DNA of 5,309 bases, taken from NCBI GenBank assembly GCA_003563755.1, contig PWUB01000133.1:1-5309 (forward strand). The letters are read 5' to 3'. A program made the position numbers and the translations under genes. This DNA is from Clostridia bacterium. GTDB lineage: Bacteria; Bacillota_E; SLMV01; PUMD01. Of the stretch, positions 1-4,928 are shown piece after piece; positions within the stretch are counted from its first letter, which is position 1; the number at the start of each line of letters is the position of its first letter. Under the pieces are notes generated by a model that had not been told where the DNA came from, ran no database searches, and was given only the letters and a program-made list of their open reading frames with translations.

Positions 1-251
1 AGCCGCCGCGCCTGGCCGCCAGCACCCTCCTGGTTCCCGGGTACGTGGACGAGGTAGAGGTGGGGGCCATAGCCCGCTTCATCTCCGATCTGAACCCCGA
101 CATTCCGTATTCACTGCTGGCCTTTCCCCCCGATCACCGGATGCGGGATCTGCCGTTCCCTTCCCGGGAGCACGCCGAGCGGTGCCGTGAAGCGGCCCTC
201 GCTGCCGGGCTCAACAGGGTCAGGATCGGCAACCGACACCTCCTCACGTGA
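1..251 (+). CDS. Radical SAM protein, PFL-activating-enzyme type (C-terminal fragment)
   Basis: This is the last 82 residues of a protein that begins before the window, read in the frame starting at position 3 and ending with TGA at 249-251. Features seen are ASTLLVPGYVDEVEVGAIA, then NPDIPYSLLAF, RDLPFPSREHAE, and a C-terminal AGLNRVRIGNRHLL. From memory of the family, this matches the end of the TIM-barrel core and tail of COG1180 radical SAM proteins, usually named pyruvate-formate-lyase-activating-enzyme-like. Those enzymes use a [4Fe-4S] cluster and S-adenosylmethionine to generate a 5'-deoxyadenosyl radical. The CxxxCxxC cluster motif should lie in the missing N-terminal part and cannot be checked. 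The tail does not resemble the AmrS (AmmeMemoRadiSam) C-terminus, but the true substrate is unknown. The gene is convergent with the cyclic-di-GMP gene, with one base between stops. Confidence 0.8.
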   Translation, partial: PPRLAASTLLVPGYVDEVEVGAIARFISDLNPDIPYSLLAFPPDHRMRDLPFPSREHAERCREAALAAGLNRVRIGNRHLLT

Positions 252-252
252 G

Positions 253-2610
253 TCAGGCCTCCTCGGCCCACTCGGGCGGTTGGGAGAATGCCTCGAGAAA
301 AACTTCCGTCACCTTCGGATCGAACTGGGTGCCCGCGCAGCTGCTGATTTCCGCCGCGGCCTCCCGGTGGTTCATACACTCCCGGTACGGCCGGCCGTTG
401 GTCATGACATCGTAGGCGTCGACGACGGAGATGATCCTCGATATCAGTGGGATCTCCTCTCCACTCAGGCCCTGGGGATATCCGTTCCCATCGTACCATT
501 CATGGTGGCACAGGATGGCCCGGGCGACCGGGGCCAGCTCCGGGCAGGCCTGGGCGATGCGGGAGCCGACCTCCGGATGCCTCTTGATCACCTCCCATTC
601 GCGGCGAGTCAGGGGCTCCGGTTTGAAGAGGATCTCGTCGGGTACGGTGATCTTGCCGATATCGTGAAGCCGGGCCAGCAGGGCCAGGTCATCGAGGTGG
701 CTGCTGGTGAGGCCCAGGCGCTGTCCCACCTCGAGGGCCATCCTCTCCAGTCTGAGGGCGTGTTCCTCGGTCTCCAGGCTCTTTTCGTGAAGGATCTTCA
801 TCAGGGACGAAATGAGGGCGCTCTGCACGCTGTGCCGCTCGAGCATCTTGTTTCTGTACATCCTCTCCTCCGCCCGCTTGAAGACGTCCATGATATCCTC
901 GTCGGAAGACTCCCTGGTGGCTGCTCCGAGAGAGAGAGTGATCTGTACCGGGTTTCTTCCGCCGTCACGGCACCTGCCGCGGATGCGGTCCATGACCCTT
1001 CCTGCCTCCTCCGCTGTGGCCTGGGGCAGGATGACGGCGAACTCGTCGCCCCCGATCCTGGCCACGACATCGTCCTGACGACAGCACGAGCGCAAAATCC
1101 CCGCCACCTTCTTGAGCAGCCGGTCTCCCTCCTCGTGGCCGAAGGCATCGTTGGTGAGCCTGAGGCCGTTGAGATCGCCCACCAGGAGGCTGACGGGGAA
1201 ATCCCTCCCTTCGTCCAGGAGACGCAGGGCATGTTCGAAGTGACGCCGGTTGTGCACTCCGGTCAGCTGATCGTAGCTACTGTGGTATCTCAGCTGCCCC
1301 TTTACATCATCGCGTCGCCTCACATCCCGGATCATGACGACACGGGCGGGGCCTCCATCGTATTCGGTGGCTCCGATGTTAATCTCCACGGGAACCGACC
1401 TTCCCCAGCGGTCGATGAGCAGGGTCTGCTGCATCTGGAGTGACTCCTCCTCGTCCGTGGATCGGAGTTCGGACAGCATCCTTTCCACGTACCGGGGATG
1501 CACATACTGCTCAAACTGGGTGTCGGTGACCTGTCCTGGTGACAGGCCGAGGATCTCCGTGACCCGGGGGCTGCAGTAGCGGATGACACCGTCGGCGATG
1601 ATGGCGACCATGTCGAGGGAGGACTTGAGCAGCCTCAGGTACCTCTCCTCGCTCCGGCGTAGAGCTCTCTTCAGCCGCACATGTCTGAAGGCATGACCGA
1701 CCGCCCGTGCCGCAGTTTCCGCGTATGTCAGGTCCTCGTGCGACAGGGCATCGGGACGGCGGTCGGCCAGCCGCAGGATCCCGGCGATCCCCTCCTCCGT
1801 CCGGATCGGTACCATCGCCAGGGTGCGGTGTTGTATCGGTGGCGAAAACTGGCCCTCGCAGTCGGTCATGAGGAAGGAACCCGAGGCCGTGAACCCTCCC
1901 CCGTCGGGAGGGTTTTCCGACAGGATATGATCCGAGATGGACCTCACCTGGGGATGGTCTCGAGATCCACACGAGGCAGGATATCCTGCGCCCCCGGTGC
2001 GGCAGGTGGTGTCTGTTTCGTGCTCCAGGTGGATGCAGGCGCAGTCTGCACCCGTGAACTCTGTCATGCCCTCACAGAGCGCGTCCACGGCGGAATCGAA
2101 CCCGCTGACGCCGATCAGCCGGGAGAGCACGCCGAGGAAACCGTCCCCGCATCTTTGCCCTCCGGCATCCCTGGCCGCGCTGCGGATAACGAGCACGGCA
2201 CCCTTCATGCTGCCCCCGCGGCCCCTCACCGGGGTAACAGTGACCGCCACCGGGGTCTGTACTCGTTCGTCATCCAGAACGGTGCCAGCAGGCAGCGTCA
2301 CGGGCTCTCCCGTTTCCATGCTCCGCTGGATCCTCCCGACTGGATACGATGACCGACCCTCGCCGTGAAACCCGAAGACTTCAGCCACGTGACGCCCGAC
2401 GAGGGCGGACTCCGCAAGGCAAAATAGGCGGCAGACTTGTTGGTTCACGGAGACTATCCTGAGGTCGGAGTCGATGGTGACCAGTCCGTCGCTGAGTTCG
2501 AGGGCGCGCAGTACGGCCGGCAGGTCGGATTCGGGTGTGCAGAGCTGGATCCCCCCGCAGCCCTCCGGAGGCTGCAGGTAAAATCCCGTGTCAAGCCCAT
2601 CACGAGGCAC
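253..2610 (-). CDS. PAS-GAF-PAS-GGDEF-HD-GYP cyclic-di-GMP synthase/phosphodiesterase
   Basis: This is a large soluble signalling protein of 785 residues from the GTG at 2610, or 788 from GTG at 2619. Domain order, numbered from 2610: PAS about 27-142, GAF about 157-312, PAS about 317-434, GGDEF about 443-590, HD-GYP about 597-775. The GGDEF motif is exact at 520-524, and five residues upstream is RQDD (511-514), the RxxD inhibitory site for product feedback. The HD-GYP half keeps HDIGK (HD at 649-650), HHEWYDGNGYP (from 702) and DAYDVMTNGRPYR (from 731). By family knowledge the protein would make cyclic di-GMP from two GTP and hydrolyse it to pGpG/GMP. No signal peptide or membrane segment is seen, so it is likely a cytoplasmic sensor. 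The start at 2610 is preferred because AAGGGG (2624-2619) lies 8 bases upstream of it but abuts the 2619 GTG. An in-frame TGA at 2628-2626 rules out a longer protein. The PAS/GAF ligand is unknown. Confidence 0.95.
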   Translation of the reverse strand: MPRDGLDTGFYLQPPEGCGGIQLCTPESDLPAVLRALELSDGLVTIDSDLRIVSVNQQVCRLFCLAESALVGRHVAEVFGFHGEGRSSYPVGRIQRSMETGEPVTLPAGTVLDDERVQTPVAVTVTPVRGRGGSMKGAVLVIRSAARDAGGQRCGDGFLGVLSRLIGVSGFDSAVDALCEGMTEFTGADCACIHLEHETDTTCRTGGAGYPASCGSRDHPQVRSISDHILSENPPDGGGFTASGSFLMTDCEGQFSPPIQHRTLAMVPIRTEEGIAGILRLADRRPDALSHEDLTYAETAARAVGHAFRHVRLKRALRRSEERYLRLLKSSLDMVAIIADGVIRYCSPRVTEILGLSPGQVTDTQFEQYVHPRYVERMLSELRSTDEEESLQMQQTLLIDRWGRSVPVEINIGATEYDGGPARVVMIRDVRRRDDVKGQLRYHSSYDQLTGVHNRRHFEHALRLLDEGRDFPVSLLVGDLNGLRLTNDAFGHEEGDRLLKKVAGILRSCCRQDDVVARIGGDEFAVILPQATAEEAGRVMDRIRGRCRDGGRNPVQITLSLGAATRESSDEDIMDVFKRAEERMYRNKMLERHSVQSALISSLMKILHEKSLETEEHALRLERMALEVGQRLGLTSSHLDDLALLARLHDIGKITVPDEILFKPEPLTRREWEVIKRHPEVGSRIAQACPELAPVARAILCHHEWYDGNGYPQGLSGEEIPLISRIISVVDAYDVMTNGRPYRECMNHREAAAEISSCAGTQFDPKVTEVFLEAFSQPPEWAEEA

Positions 2611-2618
2611 GTGGACCA

Positions 2619-2624
2619 CCCCTT
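2619..2624 (-). promoter_or_regulatory. Ribosome binding site that decides the start of the cyclic-di-GMP gene
   Basis: On the minus strand AAGGGG runs from 2624 to 2619 and continues as TGGTC, similar to the consensus AAGGAGGTGATC. It is 8 bases from GTG at 2610 but directly joins GTG at 2619, so the shorter start is favoured. This rests on spacing alone. Confidence 0.55.
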
Positions 2625-2641
2625 CTCAATGTGCACACTCA

Positions 2642-2664
2642 CTGCCCGGGCAAATGCCCGGCAG
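2642..2664 (-). promoter_or_regulatory. Tandem palindromic repeat upstream of the cyclic-di-GMP gene (possible operator or leader hairpin)
   Basis: The 10-base perfect palindrome TGCCCGGGCA (2643-2652) is followed after two bases by a one-base-shorter copy, TGCCCGGCA (2655-2663). The pair is bounded by CTG and CAG, so the whole block is also an imperfect inverted repeat. In minus-strand RNA it could form a hairpin of CTGCC/GGCAG plus GGG/CCC with a bulged base. It lies about 30-55 bases before the GTG at 2610, where a repressor site or 5'-leader hairpin could act. No convincing -10/-35 pair was found beside it, so its role is unproven. Confidence 0.4.
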
Positions 2665-2724
2665 CAGAAGTGAACTGCAGATCTTCTGTTCAAGGTCACT
2701 CCGGCAGACTCTCAACACTCTACA

Positions 2725-2736
2725 TTCGAGTTCGAA
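2725..2736. repeat. 12-base palindrome TTCGA-GT-TCGAA in the divergent control region
   Basis: This perfect inverted repeat with a two-base centre lies midway between the cyclic-di-GMP gene and the MmgE/PrpD gene, in a locally AT-richer stretch (about 2720-2785). The position suits a shared operator for two divergent promoters. I could not identify clear promoter hexamers around it. A short palindrome like this can also arise by chance. Confidence 0.3.
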
Positions 2737-2823
2737 ACGGAAAATCCTTCATCTATCGACGCTAATCTCCCGATTGTGCATTGACGGGGGACCGGAGGAG
2801 GCAGCCCGACGGAGGAGGTATCC

Positions 2824-2868
2824 ATGAGGTGGCGAAGACTGAGTGAGCATAGACCGGGCTGGGGCTGA
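2824..2868 (+). CDS. 14-codon leader ORF ahead of the MmgE/PrpD gene
   Basis: An ATG at 2824 follows a strong ribosome site, GGAGGAGG (2811-2818), with 5 bases between them. It opens a 14-codon frame, MRWRRLSEHRPGWG, ending in TGA at 2866-2868. The stop falls in the loop of a strong stem-loop (2855-2881), 41 bases before the MmgE/PrpD start. The peptide is too short for homology and has four arginines and two tryptophans. The strong ribosome site suggests it is translated, perhaps as a regulatory leader. There is no run of one amino acid of the kind seen in classical attenuation leaders, so a specific signal cannot be named. It may also be a fortuitous frame after a purine-rich stretch. Confidence 0.4.
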   Translation: MRWRRLSEHRPGWG

Positions 2869-2881
2869 GTCCCCAGGCCCG
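2855..2881 (+). promoter_or_regulatory. Leader stem-loop upstream of the MmgE/PrpD gene
   Basis: CGGGC (2855-2859) and TGGGG (2860-2864) pair with CCCCA (2871-2875) and GCCCG (2877-2881). This gives ten base pairs, nearly all G-C, with one bulged G (2876) and a six-base loop CTGAGT. The TGA of the leader ORF sits in the loop. The sequence that follows is purine-rich (GAAAGAGG) with no T run, so a simple intrinsic terminator is unlikely. A translational or RNA-stability role fits better. A flanking pairing between GTATCC (2818-2823) and GGATAC (2903-2908) would close a larger structure around it. Confidence 0.5.
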
Positions 2882-2896
2882 CGAAAGAGGAGCGAA

Positions 2897-2904
2897 GGGG
2901 AGGG
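2897..2904 (+). promoter_or_regulatory. Ribosome binding site of the MmgE/PrpD gene, possibly sequestered
   Basis: GGGGAGGG ends 5 bases before the ATG at 2910. The last two bases of this site and the spacer form GGATAC (2903-2908). That is the exact complement of GTATCC (2818-2823), which lies between the ribosome site and the start of the upstream mini-ORF. Confidence 0.6.
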
Positions 2905-2909
2905 ATACT

Positions 2910-4259
2910 ATGCAGGTAACGGAGAAGCTCGCATCTCTGTGCTCGGACCTTGAGTACGGGGACCTTCCGCCGGAGGTGGTCCACCAGGTCAAGAGGTGTA
3001 TCCTTGACTGGCTGGGCGTCGGGCTGGCCGCGGCCCGGCACGAGACCACCTGCATCCTGGGGGATCACGTACGCCGAATGGGGGGAGCCGCCCAGGCAAG
3101 CATCCTGGGTTCCGGTGAGAAAGTCTCCGTGGAGCAGGCTGCCCTCATCAACGGCACCATGTCCCACGTCCACGATTTCGATGACACGCACATCGAGACC
3201 GTCATACATCCCAGCTCTCCCATAATCCCCGCCGCCTGCGCGATGGGGGAGTGGAGGGGTCTCGGCGGTCGTGAGTGCATCACCGCCGTTGCCGTCGGCA
3301 TGGAAGCTGCCCTCAGGATAGGTGTGTCCGTCTGTCCCGCCCACTACGATCACGGCTGGCACATCACCGGGACGGCGGGCGTGTTCGGGGCGGCCGCTGC
3401 TGGCTGCACCGTCGACGGGTTGGACCCTGCAGACACCGCGGCGGCCCTGGGGATCGCTGCCACCATGTCCTCGGGTCTGAGGGAGATGTTCGGGACCATG
3501 TCAAAGCCGTACCTGCCCGGGCACGCGGCCGCCAACGGTGTCAGGGCGGCGCTCTTGGCCCGCGGAGGGTTCACGAGTTCGAAGACCGCTCTCGAGGGAA
3601 AGAGGGGATGGACCAGCGTGTTCTCTGTCGAGCGTGATCTCACAAGCATTTGTGACGGGTGGGGAAGGGAATTCGAGGTCGCCAGGGTGGGCTTCAAACC
3701 CTATCCCAGCGGCGTGGTTACCCACCCGCCCATCGACGGAATCCTTCACCTGGCAGAGGAGCACGATCTGGAGCCGTCCGACATCGAATCCGTCCAGATG
3801 CAGGTGCATCCCCTGGTTGATGAGCTGACCGGCAAGAAGGAGCCCGCCACGGGCCTCGAGGGCAAGTTCAGCGTCTACCACTGCGTCGCGGCGGGGTTGA
3901 TCCGCGGCCAGGTAGGACTGGCGGAGTTCACCGACGCGTGTGTGAGGGACCCGGAGATGGTCGCCCTCAGGCAGCGGGTGAGTCTGGAGGTCTGCGGGGA
4001 TCTGCGGCGTGACGAGGCCAGAGTAACCGTGAATCTCACCGACGGCACCTCGCACGCCGTGCACATCGAGCACGCGCGCGGATCCGTTGAGAGGCCGCTC
4101 ACCGATGGGGACTTACAGGCCAAGTTCCTCATGCTGACGGCTCCCCTGTTGGGATCCGAGCGGGCCTCGATCGTCTCCGGCATGTGCTGGGATCTCGAGA
4201 ACCAGGATCTCGGCTGCGTTCTCTCCACCGCGGTCATAGACGCAGACAAGATGGGCTGA
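2910..4259 (+). CDS. MmgE/PrpD family protein (2-methylcitrate dehydratase / cis-aconitate decarboxylase fold)
   Basis: This is a complete 449-residue protein, normal length for the MmgE/PrpD family. Hallmark stretches are seen in order: HDFDDTH (88-94), HPSSPIIPAA (100-109), GWHITGTAGVFGAAAA (149-164), GTMSKPYLPGHAAANG (195-210), FKPYPSG (262-268) followed by THPPID (271-276), and KFSVYHCVAAGLIRG (319-333). By analogy with the human cis-aconitate decarboxylase active site, likely catalytic positions are D89, T93, H100, H151, K199, K263 and Y323; this mapping is by eye. Members dehydrate 2-methylcitrate or related hydroxyacids, or decarboxylate cis-aconitate, without an iron-sulfur cluster. 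No methylcitrate synthase or methylisocitrate lyase gene is visible, so the propionate pathway cannot be inferred and prpD is not assigned. The protein has no signal peptide and is presumably cytoplasmic. The gene stands alone, divergent from the cyclic-di-GMP gene. Confidence 0.92.
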   Translation: MQVTEKLASLCSDLEYGDLPPEVVHQVKRCILDWLGVGLAAARHETTCILGDHVRRMGGAAQASILGSGEKVSVEQAALINGTMSHVHDFDDTHIETVIHPSSPIIPAACAMGEWRGLGGRECITAVAVGMEAALRIGVSVCPAHYDHGWHITGTAGVFGAAAAGCTVDGLDPADTAAALGIAATMSSGLREMFGTMSKPYLPGHAAANGVRAALLARGGFTSSKTALEGKRGWTSVFSVERDLTSICDGWGREFEVARVGFKPYPSGVVTHPPIDGILHLAEEHDLEPSDIESVQMQVHPLVDELTGKKEPATGLEGKFSVYHCVAAGLIRGQVGLAEFTDACVRDPEMVALRQRVSLEVCGDLRRDEARVTVNLTDGTSHAVHIEHARGSVERPLTDGDLQAKFLMLTAPLLGSERASIVSGMCWDLENQDLGCVLSTAVIDADKMG

Positions 4260-4391
4260 GGACGACGCTCCCTGAGCATATAGGCAAAAAGGCGATGTGT
4301 TGGGTTCTAAGAGGGAAGACTGCAGGCATAGGGCACAAATTGAGAGTTTTCATCATGCCGTGAATATGTTAGACTCATTACGAGGCACAAG

Positions 4392-4467
4392 GCCGAGGAG
4401 GCGGATGCCCTTCTCAATTTCATTTCCTCCGGCCAAGACTCAATCAGAAACATCCGTCTTCCTCGGC
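4392..4467. repeat. Imperfect 16-bp inverted repeat with a 43-base loop
   Basis: GCCGAGGA (4392-4399) pairs with TCCTCGGC (4460-4467), and CGGATG (4402-4407) pairs with CATCCG (4451-4456). Between these blocks G4400-C4458 and G4401-T4457 can also pair, with T4459 bulged. The loop is 4408-4450. The left arm (4391-4401) can instead pair with CCTCCGGCC (4426-4434), giving a mutually exclusive shorter hairpin. In plus-strand RNA this lies about 130 bases after the MmgE/PrpD stop. There is no T run after the right arm, so a plain terminator is not supported. Confidence 0.5.
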
Positions 4468-4554
4468 TGCTCTCATTGTTTTGGACATCACATCCCCTTA
4501 TTCCTTCACAAATCCTGCAGAGACTCAACAACATCATTTCCAATTAGTTAACAC

Positions 4555-4583
4555 GCAAAAGGCCGTTGTCATAAGGCTTTCGC
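4555..4583 (-). terminator. Weak terminator-like hairpin downstream of the exported-peptide gene
   Basis: On the minus strand GCGAAAGCC (4583-4575) can pair with GGCCTTTTGC (4564-4555) around a ten-base loop. One mismatch and one bulge interrupt the stem, and the T run lies in the 3' arm. It is about 130 bases past the peptide gene stop. The stem has few G-C pairs and could serve in either direction, so the call is tentative. Confidence 0.25.
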
Positions 4584-4645
4584 AGTGTCAGTCAAAAAGA
4601 CACAATGGCGATAAATATGGCACGCGTGTTGCATCCCTGGCTGGG

Positions 4646-4699
4646 CCGTGAAGGGGTGCGGTCTGAGGGCCGCAGGGCCCCAGACCGCGTGACTCACGG
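4646..4699 (-). terminator. Long hairpin just downstream of the exported-peptide gene
   Basis: The core GCGGTCTG (4658-4665) pairs with CAGACCGC (4681-4688). GGGCC (4667-4671) continues with GGCCC (4676-4680) around the loop GCAG, and A4666 is bulged. An outer block CCGTGA (4646-4651) pairs with TCACGG (4694-4699) across an internal loop. The structure starts 15 bases after the peptide gene stop on the minus strand, which suits a 3'-end or RNA-protecting hairpin. No T run follows on either strand, so it is not a standard intrinsic terminator. Confidence 0.45.
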
Positions 4700-4713
4700 G
4701 TGTAGGATGACAG

Positions 4714-4908
4714 CTAGTTGTCCGGGGGACCGGAGGGGCTTCCGCCGAGGGGCTGGACCCCGCCGGGATCATCGGGGTGGTCGATCGGGTCCTCATCGTC
4801 CTCCGGCGGATCGGCGTCCGAGGCGAGGGCCACCGACGCTGGCAGCATCACGATCAGCAGTACGAGTACCAGGAGGAGCAAGAGGATACGGCTTCTGCGG
4901 AAAATCAT
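4714..4908 (-). CDS. Small exported acidic, proline-rich peptide (64 aa)
   Basis: No named family is recognised. Residues 1-7 (MIFRRSR) are basic, 8-22 are an almost pure Leu/Val/Ile core, and 23-29 end in a signal peptidase I-type ALA site. Cleavage after A29 would release 35 residues with 11 acidic residues, 9 prolines, 5 glycines and no Lys or Arg, ending GSPSGPPDN. There is no lipobox cysteine. Translation is well supported, because AAAGGAGGTG (4925-4916) lies 7 bases before the ATG. The gene begins 20 bases after the stop of a TPR-protein gene on the same strand, and a promoter match sits inside that gene's 3' end. The context resembles signalling pro-peptides encoded after TPR receptors, but a general secreted or membrane-anchored small protein is equally possible from sequence alone. 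Confidence 0.8.
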   Translation of the reverse strand: MIFRRSRILLLLLVLVLLIVMLPASVALASDADPPEDDEDPIDHPDDPGGVQPLGGSPSGPPDN

Positions 4909-4915
4909 GGAGATG

Positions 4916-4925
4916 CACCTCCTTT
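4916..4925 (-). promoter_or_regulatory. Near-perfect ribosome binding site of the exported-peptide gene
   Basis: AAAGGAGGTG on the minus strand matches the 16S rRNA 3' end closely and is 7 bases from the ATG at 4908. It begins only 3 bases after the TPR-gene stop codon (TAG, 4931-4929). This makes the 64-residue frame very likely to be translated and fixes its start. Confidence 0.85.
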
Positions 4926-4928
4926 CGA

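Larger units (their letters stand above)
4260..4713. other. Lower-GC convergent spacer with inverted repeats and no convincing gene
   Basis: These 454 bases separate the ends of two convergent genes, where normally only terminators are needed. G+C over 4261-4620 is about 46% by hand count, against about 70% in a sampled line of the neighbouring MmgE/PrpD gene. The frames on either strand give low-complexity, Ser/Cys/His-rich or Arg-rich translations without good ribosome sites. Several inverted repeats are present: 4392-4407 with 4451-4467, 4337-4345 with 4412-4420, 4555-4564 with 4575-4583, GTGTC/GACAC at 4585-4589 and 4599-4603, and 4646-4699. The 7-mer AGACTCA occurs three times (4371, 4436, 4521). 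It could be a decayed or acquired segment, or it could encode a structured RNA. Confidence 0.6.

Noticed and set aside
187..1443. 418-residue plus-strand frame opposite the cyclic-di-GMP gene
   Set aside because: It lies entirely antisense to the GGDEF/HD-GYP coding region, whose motifs are unmistakable; its translation shows no domain. Long antisense frames are common in GC-rich genes.
1681..2352. 223-residue plus-strand frame
   Set aside because: Antisense shadow of the PAS/GAF region, Arg/Gly/Pro-rich, with no ribosome site or recognisable motif.
2620..2909. A sigma-70 promoter such as TTCGAA (2731) with TATCGA (2754) for the MmgE/PrpD gene
   Set aside because: The spacing is 17 bases but each hexamer matches only about half of the consensus; not good enough to list.
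2712..3362. 216-residue minus-strand frame over the MmgE/PrpD start
   Set aside because: Antisense to conserved MmgE/PrpD sequence and running through the divergent region; no recognisable family.
3501..4073. 190-residue minus-strand frame
   Set aside because: Antisense shadow of the MmgE/PrpD gene with no support of its own.
4307..4543. 78-codon minus-strand frame in the spacer
   Set aside because: No ribosome site, and the translation shows no domain, signal peptide or transmembrane pattern.
4297..4551. 84-codon plus-strand frame in the spacer, including an internal ATG at 4405 (48 codons)
   Set aside because: No good ribosome site for the first start. The GAGGAGG before 4405 is only 3 bases away and is explained as an inverted-repeat arm. 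The translation has no pattern.
4723..4736. 14-base sequence CGGGGGACCGGAGG shared with 2785-2798
   Set aside because: One copy is in the peptide coding sequence and the other in a leader. It is short, G-rich and without matching flanks, so chance is likely.
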